DNA of 64,000 nucleotides from Anadara kagoshimensis (GCA_021292105.1 CM037870.1:45960576-46024575); one strand, 5' to 3'. Counted from the first letter of the stretch, positions 48,826 through 63,794 are shown. Translations and numbers: made by a program. The notes: generated by a model not told the origin, from the letters alone.

Positions 48826-51800
48826 ATGCCTCATCTTAACAGAATGATAATGACTTTATTGGAAGAATTATAAGAAACGAAGAAAAAATGTGAAGTTAAT
48901 ATATTATGAGACAGACAAACTATTATTATCTCTGTAATGGAGCAAATACATAGACAGAATCCATATCTTAAAATGCTTCTTTCTCTATATCATATTTTCA
49001 CATTATTTCATGATTTATGTAATTTTTATTTGGAAACTGGAGCCATATTTTTATCAAACAATCCATTTATTATCATATAATATTACTGATCAAAAACAAC
49101 ATTACTTTCCTGTGAAAAAAACAGTTTTAATTCAATAAAACTAGAGTAATATGGAACGTCGCAGCGTGTGACATCTATCATTGGCAATTTCTCTGTCCCA
49201 TAATGCAATCCATCATCTTCTAAACACACTGATTCTATCTGATTGATCAAATACAACTCAAATGTTTAACACACGCATAATTGACTATCGCTAGATATTA
49301 TATGGACTTGGGACACGCTGTTGTTTCCGATAAGATTGGAATGTCAATTTTACGTCTTCTAACCAGCTAATTTTACATTGATTTCCTCGTAAGGCCCATA
49401 ATTAGGAATATTGATTTAGATTACCAAACACTCAAACCTCTTTTCTTTAATTTCCATTTGCGATTAACAAACCAAGGGTTTTTTCTTATTGCACTGACAC
49501 ACAATACATAAAAAAAATTATACACAGAATAAATGCATTTATACATCAAGTAATTTTAATACTTGTATTATAACACAAGTTTAAAAGGTAAAAAAGTAAT
49601 AATAATAATGTTTATATGTATAATGAATCTAGATTCAATTTACAAAACTCAAAATTATATGGCCAGTACATTATTGCCGAGCACTACATTATTGCCCAGT
49701 ATTAGAAACTCAGTTAAATTGCTTTATCCCTCTCTCATCTGTTAAGTATAGAGACAACTTTTGTAACTTTGTCTGAAGAATCTATCTTAAATAACTTGGA
49801 GACATAGCCAGGACAAAACAGATACAGATGGATAGACAGAGAGAAAGGATGATTGGTTTAATTATGACAAAAATGTCATTGAAAATAAAAAGGCAATTAG
49901 AGCTCAGAATATTGTGACAAAACTTTTCAAACACTGTCAGCAACCCAAACATTATATATAGTACTTCAGGGACTAATTAGCCATATCAGCAGAAACATAG
50001 AAATAAAAAACCACATTAAGCAATTCTGGACACCAATGCCTATTCCACCTAAGCACCAGTAAAGTGACACAAAAGCAAAAGACCATGTTAAGCAATTCTG
50101 GACACAAATGTCTACTCCTCCTAAGCACCAGTAAAGCTAAACAGCAACAGACACACAGGAGTAACAGACCACATTAAGCAATGGTACAAACATCCAATCC
50201 TCATTGTCACAAGTGGAGTTTCAAATCAATAAACTTTTCATCAGCATCAGATTCTTTATATTACATGTTATTTTCTTCGTTTTTTGTTGTTGTTTTTTTT
50301 GTTTCTGTTTCAGCATTTGGATCTACTGAGCTGCCAAATTATGAACATTTTTACATATTTTTGACAAAATCATTTTATAGAACGTGTATTTGGGTTACTG
50401 AGATTCTCCCTAGAATAAAAGAAGAAGTCATTGTGGACAAATAGAGAGGAACCATAATGCACAGAAAGTAACTGCCATGAATCATTTCACCCACATACAA
50501 AACAAGAAAAGATTAATCTTAATCACATTCATTTTTCTTAATTAAATTTTATAATTGAAGAAAAGAATATGTTCTCTTGCAATAACACACCAGCTAACGT
50601 TGGCCAGTTAGCGAGAGATAATCCAATACCGCTTCATTCTCAAGTGAAATGGTTTTCTGATTAATCTAATTGGTGTGTTTGTGTAAACATGCTATGATGC
50701 ATCTATGCGAGGTTGTAAGTTCTCAGCTTATAATTGAATATTCCACTTCACCGGGATGAAATAAATCATGCGGTTGACAACTAGATGTGTGGTTCTAGTT
50801 TCCTAGTTGTGAACTATTTAACTCTTCTTTATATCATGTAATACTATATAATTACTATAAATTGACTATCTTAAAGTGAAATATGGATCGTTGTCAATAA
50901 GAAAAATCACAATACGATAGCCTTGTCTAGACCAGAGAGCCATAATCTATGGATTCCTCCACTAACTTAAATATATTACTGTCATATAACATATTTCTCC
51001 AATATATGTAATGATTTTACCAATATTTTTATATACAAAATAATATATTTCTTCTAAAATAATATATTTCATCTCTATATGGGGTAATTTCACCAATATA
51101 TTTCATTTTTTTCATTTTTAAATTAATTGATAAAACATATATGACCTTTTTTCCATTTCTTCTAAAATATTATATTCTTCTCCTTACCAATATATTTCTT
51201 TTCTTTTTTTATAGTTTTAAATTAATTACTAAAACATATATGCTCTTTTTTCCATTTATGTTTTCAGCTTTTTGCCTCATGTTTCTCAAATATTTTGCTG
51301 TTAAGGGATATAGAAATTAAACTGTTTTCTTTTTAACCTTGTATTCCAACATTTTAAGATATTTCAGTAATTTCTGATTAGTACAACAAATACAGTAATT
51401 TAAATGAACCAAATGACAAAAGAGAAACTTAAATGATATCATCATAGATTCTAAGACTTGTAGATTTATCTAATCTTATTGCAAATTCAATTGCAATGTA
51501 CAAAGAATGACTGTTGAAATGAGGTGGACATATACTATCATAGCTTATTACAATCATATCAGGTTTTATTGGAGATGTTCATTTAAACAGTCATGCTAAA
51601 GTTTGTACACTGTTTGCCATTTATTGCAATTTCCTTATCAAAAAACCCGAATGAGCACCTGCACATAGTTTGCCATTAACTGCAGTTTGTTCATCAGAAT
51701 ACCTGAGTGTACACCTGTACAAAGCCTGTCATAAATTTCAAAGTTATCATAGACAATTAAGGTTACTTCTTAATGAATTAAAACAAAATTCAAAAGAGGA

Positions 51801-51939
51801 AATAAATGTAGAAATTCTGAAAATGTTTTAAACATATGCTTCTTGAACATCTTTATAAAAAATCACAAAAATCTTAGCAATCAAGGTAAAATACAATTTA
51901 TAAACACTGGTACATTAATTAGCACACGTTTTTCCATGT

Positions 51940-52002
51940 ATTCAGTTTGCTTTGCATGGCAATGGAAGTTAAACCACTATAAACACCATTTCTAGACAGT
52001 TC
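51940..52002. repeat. Single arm of the 21941 hairpin element
   Basis: TTCAGTTTGCTTTGCATGGC through CCATTTCTAGACAGTTC matches the right arm at 22026-22087 with scattered changes. No opposite arm was found nearby. Confidence 0.65.
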
Positions 52003-52551
52003 TATGCTTAAATATATACAATGTACTGGTATTATATATTTCAATATACCATATGAGCAAAGAACATGATCTTATAACAAAACCACCAGAATGTCCATCT
52101 AACCGTACTACCTGATAATTAGTAGTTGAATGATAAGATGTAGAAAAGTTGACTTTAATGGATTAAAGTCTGAGATCACTAAATGTCAGAGGATAGACCT
52201 TTTAACTTTGATTATAATCATCTGCTCAACAGACTTCAAACTAACAAAACTTTCAAACTTATCTCACATATATATCACCTTCCTGTAACATTTTGACAGT
52301 ATAATTTGAATTATAATTTACAACCCCTTTCAATAAAAACATAGGTGATGGTCTCTGTATTTTCACATCACTTATACCTCATAATTATTATTATAATACA
52401 GCAGAGAAATTTAAAGTATATATCAGTATTTGTTCCAGTCCAAGGTTTCCCCAACTCAATTTTTCATATTGCACATTTTGTCATATGAGTCATTTATGAT
52501 GTCACACCATTGTTGTAACATGACTAAAGATGACGTCGCTGTGTTGTTGTC

Positions 52552-52597
52552 ATATTGCACTAGTTCTTAAATTCTTGAACAAGAACTAGTGCAATAT
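52552..52597. repeat. Perfect 17-bp hairpin with 12-nt loop
   Basis: ATATTGCACTAGTTCTT at 52552-52568 is exactly inverted at 52581-52597. The stem is too short and AT-rich to call a microRNA; it may be an element end or cruciform. Confidence 0.8.
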
Positions 52598-53344
52598 CTA
52601 TGTATTGTGAAACAAAAGGGTAAATAATGAAATACTAATAGGAAGTATACTAGTAAATGAAATTTATTTTGCTATATCATAAAAAGGTTTTTGAAAAGAT
52701 ATTGTGAAATATTGTCCCTATTTGACCCAAAACTTGCATTGGCAAGCCTGTGCTAAAGTCGAGTCAACTCAGGACATTATTACAAAATATCACTTCAAAA
52801 TTCATGATTTAACCTATTTGATAGTTACAACATTTTACACATTTAGTTACCATTAATAATTTAGTAATATACAATGTATTGAACTATTCAATGAGATTTT
52901 AAAATCCTTCATAATGATTTTAAAATAATTTAAAAATGATTCACTGGAACAGCAGTACCGATAAAGGTATAAAACTCTGGACCTCCCATTATCTACAGTC
53001 AAGCTGAGCTGCCATAAAAATCACAGCTACATTTCTTCTTGGAGATCTAAGGAACTATAGTTCTGGAATGGCTTACAATAAAACTTGCAGCATAGTCAAG
53101 TCATAGTCTGCAATATAGATAAAATTCTACGATAGTTTTTAACATCAATGTTCTATCTAGAACTGTAGTTATGGGTCATCCTGACCTAGACCTTAAAAAA
53201 TAGTGGCCTTTTTTTTTAAAAAGGGGTCAAAGTAATAACTTAAACCTTTTCATTCTGAAATATCAGTATTGAAACATCTACACCACTTTATTAATGCATG
53301 TCATATTATGTCTTTCAACCTGTAACCAGTTGGTTTACGTCAAA

Positions 53345-53535
53345 TAAATAATATATTATTTGATTACACATGTGGCGGGAGTAGCTAGCTAAACAGAAGG
53401 TGCTTAACCTTCCGGAGCACCTAGCCTCACTTCCCTGGTGGAAGTTCACGTGTCTAACCTGACTTGTCAGCTTCTGGTTTGTGATTCAGACATGGATTAG
53501 TATGTTTGTTTTTTAATATTATGAAAGAAAATGCA
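53345..53535 (+). repeat. Interspersed repeat H
   Basis: GGAGTAGCTAGCTAAACAG, CCGGAGCACCTAGCCTCAC, TGGTGGAAGTTCACGTG and GACATGGATTAGTATGTTTG. Matches 47085-47280 in reverse and 63165-63345. Confidence 0.65.
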
Positions 53536-54113
53536 GTAGAACCAGATTTATTCAAGACTCAACTGAAACTGTAAAGACGGGCAATGGTTGGCCCAAAGCC
53601 AGTACTTTGGGGGAGGGGGACAAAATTATTAGTTTTGGGGCCAATGACAAAAGTGCCCCTTCTAGATTCAACACTGTTAACATCATAACTACATAAGTTT
53701 CAAAACACATTATGATCCTCAGCCAAAAGAAACCTAAAAGCATAACAGAAATAAGCAAAAACACCATCCTACAAAACAAAACTGGTTTTCAAGTGCCATG
53801 CAACAACAAAGCCTTGTTAAAAGTAATTAAAACAAATATGCAGTCAATAAATAAATGATATTTAATACTTTTACTATTAAACTGGATCAACAGGGAATCA
53901 AATACCATGCCATATACACATTATATTAAATTCTATAGGCTCTCTATCTACGCGCTGCACATGCTGGCATGAAATAATTACTGAAACACAGCACAATTTT
54001 TCATTCAAGAAATTGATACAAGAAAGATACTATCTCTGCACAATTATACCTGGTACATTATATAACAGATGAGAGGTATAGCCTACAGGTATAAATGCAC
54101 AGATTGTCCTTAT

Positions 54114-54358
54114 TACAGCCAAGCAAAAATGACCTGTCTGGTTGACCTTAAATTATGAACGTTCACATATACATGGATCTACCCAATATTTAGATAGTGA
54201 TAGGATTCACAGATAATACATACCGGTACATAACACAGGTATTTACTCTTAAAATGGAAATAGTGTTTCCAATTATGTTAACTATAAATAAATGTATTGG
54301 TCTATGGTAAATATTTAAATTAAAGGTTAAGCAGACAGGTTAATGTTGTTTGCCTGTA
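54114..54358. mobile_element. MITE family A, copy 4
   Basis: Left TACAGCCAAGCAAAAATGAC then CTGTCTGGTTGACC; right GGTTAAGCAGACAGG then TTAATGTTGTTTGCCTGTA. 245 bp. The most diverged of the four copies in the window. Confidence 0.75.
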
Positions 54359-55103
54359 CCAAATTTGCACTGCAGTCTGAAGAACATTGATCCATCCTGT
54401 CATTTATTTCTCATGAAAATAACATTATATGACAAACTTTTACTGAATTCAACATAGCAGAAAATTATACTGATCAAATTTAAAATTCAACAAAAGCACA
54501 AAAATTAGTTATTTAAACGATATCATAATATGTATTATGTTCAGACACAGATTGGGTGAAATCTAAATCTTTGTACAAAAGATCTGAAAATTATAATGTT
54601 CTCATATGAAATGACCTTATAGTTGCATCACAAAGATGGTATCAAATGCTTTTGTTAAATCTACAAAAACAGGAAATTAATCATAAATTTGTTAGAAACT
54701 GACACCAAAATTCTAGGTGCAATTTTAACCACAGCATATTACCACACCGAAAATACTGCATATAAACACCACAGTTATAACTCAACTGTTTTAAGTTACC
54801 AGTACATGTCTTGTTTGTTTTGTCCATTTTGTACTTAGAATAGATAGTTATCTTATGTTTTTTGTACTGTCACAGGAGTTTAATAATGATTGAGGTGTAG
54901 GTCTTTATAGAACCTATAATTATTCTTTTTTGAGAACTTTTCAGTAAACAACATGCATTAATCATACATATATTTACCAGGACAAAACAAAATCACTCCT
55001 TATTGCTCTGCATTGTACCTATACAGACAAACCTGTTTATAAAGGTCACCAAAGGGAGGCAGTAAAAAGACCTGAATGGACAGGTGGCCCTTGGGTTCAA
55101 ATA

Positions 55104-55324
55104 ATACTGTAAACCAACTTATATATGTGTATGATTAACTTTCGAATGTTTCGTGAGGGAAAAATATTCGCGAAAATTAATCTCGCAAATTTGTTTTTGA
55201 AAAGAGTTTTATTTGTACCAAATATTCAGCTAAAGTTCATACTGCAAAAGTTAAAAGATGGTTATAGTTTTGGTGAAAGAATCACAAAAGTTAATATCCC
55301 CGAATAAAAGTTGGTTTACAGTAT
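55104..55324. mobile_element. TIR element D with 17-bp perfect inverted ends
   Basis: ATACTGTAAACCAACTT at 55104-55120 is exactly inverted at 55308-55324. 221 bp, interior contains ATTCGCGAAAATTAATCTCG-type words. No coding capacity; the 60-codon open frame here is a by-product. Confidence 0.85.
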
Positions 55325-58300
55325 GAATTATAATGCATCTCAGTGCATGTTAAAGATATCTCTGTAAAGTTTGAAAAAGAGCAGGCTACCTGAAGCCAAA
55401 AAAAAAACAGACTGAGCAAGATTAGGGGTAAAATTTTACTGGCCTTTGAAAGCAGGTGGTCATTGTATAGAGGTGGGTTTTAAGGCACTGGTTTGACTAT
55501 TGATGCACATGTTAGTTTCTTAGCTGGACCAAGCCCACTATTGATATTTTTTATAAAGCCTAGTGTTTTTGTTTTAGTTATTACATACTATGAGAATTTA
55601 ATTAATACTTCAGGGATTTTAATTTATACTTTGTCTTTTAATCAAAACACACTGGTACATGTTTGATATTTGATCAATATTTAAATAATATACACTGCAA
55701 ACTTGATTGATTAAAATTTGATTTTTTGGTGATATATTGCTATGGCAACTGAATCAAGCTTAGACAATTCTTTAATTTTAAGAATACAACAATTTTCCCT
55801 GCAGCTAATTACTGTTATAAAATTATTGATATAATATATATACAATGGTAAGTTTCTCAATTTTAAAGAGGGTCAATCAAATTTTTATACTAAATTAAGG
55901 AAAGACTTCTATTGATGTACCATCCACTAAAATTTTAATTTCAACAGAAGACAGAAGCAAGCCATTTTGAACATTTCTGTGAAAAAAATTAAAAAGTATT
56001 TAATGGATTGGGGTACAAAAGGAAGTCTTACAAAGATTACTATGTTTTAGGATGCTCACTTAATGTCACCTTTTTTTTGTTCAAGTTTATTAATGGAAGT
56101 GAAGTTTTGTTTCTCTCTTTGCATATAATTCCTGTTTCAATGTCAGATACAACCTGAACCATAAATTTTCCAATGTTATTTTCCAGTCCAATTAGGGTAT
56201 AATCTCAGTAAAGTAAACCACCCTTAACGTTAATGGTACGATTCATTTGTCATCACTCTGAAAACCAATCAGAATGGTAAACTGACCCTGTTTGATGGAC
56301 AAAACAGAATAAACACAATTACAATATCCTGTTACTGATAAAAGGTCCGACATTTGATCATATTCATATTTTCTTTTCTAAAAACTTTGATTTAAGTGAA
56401 CTTTGTGCCCCTAAATTTTCTAGTAAAAATAAAAAATAATTTGATATTGCAACAATATAAAAAATATTTTTAGAGAAAATCAGAAAATCTATCCTTGTTT
56501 TATTTAGAAAAATATCTAATTTAATAATTTACTTGTCTCACCTATATATATGAATTGAGAATAAAATTGATAATTTTTTATATAATAAGGTCATATTGGA
56601 TTACTTCTAGATCTTAAAAAGGTGACTGGACATAAGACTGTCAAATTAACAATGGACCAATAAACCTCGCCTGTCTATCTTTAGATTACAGCTAGATTAT
56701 GAAATATAGTACAATACCTATAAAACAGTACTTGTTGTATAGATTTCATAAGTTTCTATAGTATGTTTCATATAAATAATATCAAACAGACTTATCTAAT
56801 AATCTGATATAATTAAGGTTGTAAATGGTATCTTTGAAATGGATTATACTCAGGTTTTACTCCAACCTTACAACTTGCTGTCACCCAGGATGTCAGTCAG
56901 TCAATATAGTTTCTTGTCTATTGTATTTGGTGACCAACTTTCATAAATCAACATCTCTGATAAATATGACATCTGATGGCAATATGAGTACATACTAATA
57001 TTGCACCTAGAACACACACATCAATTGCCAAAAAAAGATAAAAAAATTTGAACTTAAACACCTAATGGCCTGAAAAGAAACAGCTCTCTGTTAAATTTGA
57101 TTTTTTTTGGCAATAACTAAGGTTATTCTTCGACAGCCGAGGGATAACATATCTACTCTCACCTTCTCACAAAATGAATTTGAAAAAGTTTTTCTTTTCT
57201 TTTTTTTAAAAAAAAATCTAAAAGCCTGAAATTTAAATTCTGATACATTTTTTATTTATAAATATAAAGTCTCTTTGAGAATAGTGGCACTGTATCATGT
57301 TCACTAATTGTATTTTGCATGTACGATTGTTGGCTTTACCAGGCTCCAGTTGATAGTTAGGTAATATTTTCTCTTCAAACTCCAAATGTAAGAGATAACC
57401 TTTACAGCATCTGCATAACTTCCAAAAAGGTGTCAACTTGCTGTTTAGCATTCATAAGTATATTGTTTGAAACATGTTGTCAGGTTGCACTTACAATGTG
57501 TTCTGGTTAATTGCAAACACTTAACGAGAAAATACAACCGTAGGCTGGTTAGTTAGTGTCTGAAGTGTGAAGGCTTTAGAATGAAGAGTTTGATAATTGA
57601 GGTTGAGAGCTGGCCTGATTAGACATTTAACAACTGTTACATTATATATAGTGCAGACCTGTCGAAAGTTTAACACTGAGCTAGTAAAAAAAACCAAGCT
57701 GGCCAAGATATAGATAGCTAGGGCCCGAAAAAAGTGATGCTGTCAAATATATAGCTATAAGGATATAGCTAACGGGGGACTGAGATGAGCTGCTAATTTG
57801 ATTCTTATTTGTCATTTTAATGTTAAATTTTTGACAGGCCTGTACTGTATGTAAATGTAGTAGCTACAATAACAAATTTAATTGGAGATATTTATTTTAA
57901 AGTGGGCAACTAAAATAGCAATTTTAAATCACTGTTTTTTTTCTATTATTTCAAAATATGCTGTAATTATGCATACAGTAGCACATGTACTTCTAAAGGC
58001 CATACTCTTAACCTATCAAAATCAAAATATGAAATCTGCTTAAGCAAAGCAATAAATTGGCACACACAATTTGGTTTTGTTTTTGTTTTTGTTTTTTTTT
58101 TAGAAAATCGTGCACATAAGAAAGACAGTTTGTTTTATGTAATATATAGAACCAATATATTCTCAAAAATGCACCAGAAGTCCATAGAATTACCTGTTCA
58201 TTAGTCATGGACTTTTGATACACATTTATGTGTGGTTTATTTTAAATGAAATACCTGTAATATCTGACAGTTGCAGATCTTGTGAGAAAAATTTCACAAA

Positions 58301-60819
58301 TTAAAATTTTGTAACAGGTCTGTTTCATCATCTGGTTACCAGATGGCAGTATCGGTTATTATTACAATGCCTAATCGTAATCAGAGACCGATTTTTCTAC
58401 CATTAATAGCAGAAATGATACCTGCCATGGCTTTAAATCTGTAAGCGTGGCAATAAAAAACAGATATAACAAACTCAGGTGTCATGTAATTTAGAATAAT
58501 TAAAACAAAGATAGAGTAATACTTATGTGTCTGAGTGTTATAACACCTGTTTTACACTTACATAAACCAAGAAAACAGACAGGTAGTTACTGGTGTTGCT
58601 ACGGTGATCTGGGATAAAACTTAATTTGTTTTAATTGTTGAGTGTGCCACTATTAAAGTGTAAGCTTCCTGTTTTTGATACATAACAGTAAAATTAATAA
58701 ATTATAATGTTTGCATTTCAAAGAAATTGGAGAAAAATTCCACAAAAACTAAAGAAAGAGTTGTCTAAAACTAGAGAATATGTTGAGTAAAACTAGAAAA
58801 AGGTTGGATGTTTCTGACATATTATGGTATCCTCCATAACAAAACCACTTGGTAGCATTCACAGCAGAATATTTTCATGTATAATTTAAGGATACATGTA
58901 TTTATATTTATATATAGACCCATGTACATGTATATGTTTATGAACAAGCAACCGTCCATACAAATCCCAAAGTAAACCTACATTTAAAACCAGATATTTA
59001 CAAATTACTACAAAATCAAAAAAGCGCTGCATTTAGTGTTGTAAAACTTCTATAACTTAAAGAACTTAGGTGCACATCTTCAATTGGTTGGATTAATTGT
59101 CAAGAAGAGTTGCCAACAAAACAATTGTCCAGACCATATGGATTTATTACCAGTTCTTTGTTGTTGATTGATTTAATTAATGGAAAGCATTACCTAAAAT
59201 GTGCTGAATTTACAATCTGTATATTCATCATCTTCATTAAATTCAAATTAGATTATATATCAAAATTGAAAAACATTTACATATTAAACTTGGCTTATAC
59301 ACACCTAAAAACAATTTTAGATAGAAGTTGCATTAATTTAAAAAAATAAATTGCTGAAATATCTTGATTTTAACACCCCTAGTCAGATGTCCATGCAGAA
59401 TTGACATATCAATAAAAAATGTGTTCTGAAATAAACAGGCATTTAAGATAATGTAATGCAAAACAGATTACATGTTTGATAAATGAGGATTTTGTAGTAA
59501 AAATTAAATGTTTCTTTTATTTAAATAACCAAGTCAAGATCATTTAGACCTTTACACCAACAAGTATATCAGTGTCAACAGGATAACTTATATCTTTTAG
59601 TAAAAAAACGATTATGTCACGAGTCTCAAGTCTCGGTCTTGGGTTTCAATACAAATGTATTCTGCTATCAAACAGATACAAATAGTACTAAAAAAGAAGG
59701 AACCTAAGATTTTACATGGTCTGGTTTCTATAATATTTCACCTCCTTTTTTAAACTGATAGTTAAGTCTTGCATGTTTTGTTAGAAGTCATTTTAAATGA
59801 CTATTATATGACACAGAGTGTACATTAATTATATCACAAAGACAGATCCACCCATTCTTACTTATTGTTTGTGCATGTGCTCTTTTTAATTCAAAAATAA
59901 AACATGGAGTCGACTGAATACCGGAGCTATTTAACATGGAGTCAACTGAATACCGACTGAATACTGAGCTCTTTTAACATGGAGTCAGTTAAATGTAATT
60001 GATATCTTAACAACTACCTAATTATTGAACTTTTATTATACAATTTTTTAAATATGTCAATTTTCGTAGGTATCATAAATTACTTTATAATAAACCATTT
60101 AGTTTTGAGCATAAGTGAGCATTTATCAGTTTATCAACTTATATGAATCAATAGTTTAAAAAAAAATTGAAATACACAAAAATTTGAATGATCAGAATTA
60201 CACTGCAATTTTTGTTTGGAAACTAATTCATCAATTATGTGTATTGAATTGTAGATGTTTAAAGCCTTTAATGTTGCATGTGTAATGTATTACATTAATT
60301 GATATTTCTGAAAATAACACCTTCTTTACGTTTCAAGTACTAGTAAATTATAAGGCTATCTATAAAAAAGTAAATATTGTGAATTTATTATCTTCAAAGT
60401 AAAAAAAGGGTTTTTTTTACACAAAATATTTGCTGTCAGACCCGTGAAGTACAAGTGACTTAGAATGGTTCGATCACCAAATTTCAGGATCTTAAAGAAT
60501 TATCATTATATTACTATAAAGCAGAAAACATTTAATGTCAGTTTATTTTTGTGAGAACAGCCATTTAAAGATATTTGTTATTCTAATTTCTCATTGTCTA
60601 ATGTTGATCAGTGAAAATGCAAGAGAATTATATATTTTATTTTTCACTTCTGGCAACTCTCGTTGCAATATCTGGGAAAACCAAATGCGAAAATTTACCA
60701 ATTTATAATTTTTTATTCTGTAACTTTCACAATTGTTCTTTAACAAAGACTTCCCTTAATTTTAATCTGTAAAATTTTGACAATATGTTATGTTACTACA
60801 GATACCAAATTTCAACAAA

Positions 60820-60972
60820 ATTAAAATAATTCTAGATGTAATAAGCTTAGATTGATCTTCAAAAGTTTGTCGAATATTTTTACTTGTAGTTCCATTAAAT
60901 GTTGCAAAAACCTACCAGAGTTTAAGTTAACAGAAATCTTAAGAGTTAAGGAATGATTGTGAAACTGGAGCC
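60820..60972. mobile_element. TIR family B, truncated copy 3
   Basis: Only the right half is clear, ending TTAAGGAATGATTGTGAAAC then TGGAGCC. The inner part resembles 39082-39220. The left terminus was not found. Confidence 0.55.
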
Positions 60973-61326
60973 AGAAAGATATATTCCGGTTGTTTACATC
61001 AGATAATAGTTGTAATGTATATATAAAGAGCATGAGTCTGATAAAACAGCCAATAAGACTTCTAGGACAGCCAAATCAGAAAATTTTTCAGACTTTAATG
61101 GAACGAGTCTTCCTTTCTTCTTACATGCATTAATTAGATTGAGTCTGCCACAAAAAAGTTCTATTAATTACATGTAATACATAACAAGGGACATAATGAC
61201 TTACTACAGCCATTTTCAAGTAACTCTTTCATTATCGTTTTATTGTCATAAGTTTATGCAAGTGCCAATGGACGTATGATATTATTAGTATTTTGTTTTG
61301 GGACTTTTTGGCATGGTGCTGTGTTG

Positions 61327-61477
61327 CAACCGCTATTGAAATAACGACCACTATTGAAATAATTATTTCAATAGCGGTTGAGAATGCACTGAAATAACGA
61401 CCACTATTGAAATAATTTCAATAGCGGTTGGGAATGCACTGAAATCACGACCACTATTGAAATTGCAATAGCGGTTG
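61327..61477. repeat. Nested and tandem inverted repeats (AACCGCTATTGAAAT)
   Basis: CAACCGCTATTGAAAT opens the block and ATTTCAATAGCGGTTG closes each of three hairpins. The ACGACCACTATTGAA word recurs at about 61343, 61396 and 61447, a period of about 52 bp. The CGACCACTATTG and CAATAGCGGTTG parts pair with each other inside every unit. Confidence 0.85.
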
Positions 61478-63164
61478 TAACAGTGCTGTAGTACTAGTGT
61501 AATAAGTTACATGCGCATAAAAACTAACAAAGATTCCAGAGACAAAGACGTACAGCCAGTCGTCATCCCTGGTAACACCCTAGCTAAGTTTTTATACTAT
61601 ATCTATCTGTTTAGTATCAGCCTGTCAGTAACTGAATCTCTGATACTTGTATGTGTTTTAATGAGGCAGATAGGATCTATATTAATTATAATGATAAGAT
61701 TATATCATCATATGTGGTCTATTGTCTGGAAAACACAACCACAAACACTAACAATATGACTGAGATATACCACACCTGGGAAGGGCTTTATCAGACTTAA
61801 TATGACAATAACTCCAGAACTTTTCAAACTTAAATACCACATCAGGCAAGTAGGGCTTTACCAAACTTATTATATCAGTATATGGCAATAATTCTAGAAG
61901 TTCCAAACAAAATAACACATAAAGCAGGACTTTACCAAATTTAGCAAGGTTATAATTCCAGAACTTCAGTTTACCAGTTATTTTTTAGTTGTTTCTTTCT
62001 GTGATAGAAAATTTAAGTATCGGTACTGCAGGTAGGGTATGTACAGGTTTGATCTGGTTGGCTAAATAAATTTCATTTTGTTTGAACAAAAGAATAGAAA
62101 GGAGAAAAAGTTGTTGTTAAGTTAAATGGGTTGTAGAATGTATTTTTGGGTAGCCCCCATTTCTGTCTGCAGTTTGAATGTCAAATATTTTGACTGTGTT
62201 TCCGTTTAAAAAGAAACATTAGGAGATATAACAAAAGCAAGTCATTGTTGATAATTAAAAGAGGCATATAATGCAAAAACTGCGTAACTATGGAATCTAA
62301 AAAGTTTCTGTAAGTTCTCATGCACTTGTTATTTCTATTATTTAAAACAAATTTGGGCCATTCTTATAGAAGTTTTCAAAAGAGCAGTACCATAAATTCA
62401 GTGTGTATGGTATTTAATGAAGATAAACAGTATAATGACAACCGTTCTGTTCTAGGGCTTCAAGAAATCAAAAAATAATTACTAAGTACTGGCCAAAATA
62501 CCAGACACTAGGTCTTCTGAATCTTATGATACTTATCTGTATCATTCTGCTAAAGCATGCAAACTGCACTGTACTCTGCACCAGACATTTGGAAGTCAAA
62601 ATTATAAAGAAGATAGCACTTCATAACATGCAAAAATTAACAACTTACAAATAACTCATTAAGCCAAAGAATCACAAAAATGACAAAATCAACAGAAAAA
62701 AGGAGAAAAAAACAGTTCAAAATCAACTTTTTGTCTACAGATACTTTACAAAAAAATGAGACTAAAATCTGTTTTTTCTTGTCTCTCCACTTGAAGACAG
62801 ATGACAGAGTAGAGTAACTTGATGATATTCTAATTACACAATACATTATATATCTTATCTTAGATTAGAAAACACTGGATAATGACTCCTTAACATTTCT
62901 ATACCAATTTTCATCATTATACAAGCACCTGTTCATTATTTCATGGTAGCCATGACCTAATTCATACATAAAGAGGTTAACCAACAAAACAACATTATAT
63001 AAAAAAATAAAATGTTTTCTTTTATAACTTGATGGATAGATATACTTATGAGAAAATGATATGAAATATGGCTTCAATTGATATTTGTTTATTCAAAAAT
63101 TATACTGGATATATTTTATGTCCCAAATTTCCATGTCCCTTTTGTTCTCAATTTTTATTTCACA

Positions 63165-63345
63165 TGTGCCAGATGTAGGTGAACTAAACAGTAGGTCTCA
63201 TCTTTCCAGAGCACCAGGCCTCAGTTATTTTTTAGAAGTTTTCGTGAGTAACTGAATTTGCCAGTTTTCAAAGTTTTTACTTCACTTACTATCAGGATTT
63301 TGTTTTGGACAAGAATCAGTATGTTTGTGTTTGATTTTAATCTTA
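63165..63345 (+). repeat. Interspersed repeat H
   Basis: CCAGAGCACCAGGCCTCAG, CAGTTTTCAAAGTTTTTACT and TGGACAAGAATCAGTATG. A further partial copy lies at 15349-15470. Confidence 0.6.
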
Positions 63346-63794
63346 AACTATATCAAGATTTATTTGGAATGTTCTTTTACTCAGTGATAACAGGTTTCAA
63401 TAATACACTTAAAAGCACTATGATAACTGAAGTCTTCATGAAGAACAAATGTTTGTCAGGAAACCAACAGTCAGACTTGAGAATCTTTCAAAACCCTGAG
63501 ATGATGTTAGATAGCAAACCTATTACCTTGAACTAAGCATTAAGGTTGTTGTTGTTGTAATGTTGTTACTGGAATTTGCAATGAAATCAAGTTTATCAAT
63601 CTCTAAGGAATAATCTAAGAACAGGTTTAAGTATGCATGAGATGTGCGAGTGTGTATTACAGTCTACCATGTACTTGTGTGCACTGCAGACAAGTATACC
63701 ACTCCACAAGTCACATTGTACTAACACCAGCTGGACCAGCCAATATTTTATCATCTTAATTCAATGAAGCAAATTCTCAAATTTTAAAGTTTTA

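Noticed and set aside
53552-53779. Hydrophobic 75-codon minus-strand frame as a signal-peptide exon
   Set aside because: No phase-compatible donor, no upstream context and no cysteine pattern; AT-rich DNA gives hydrophobic frames by chance.
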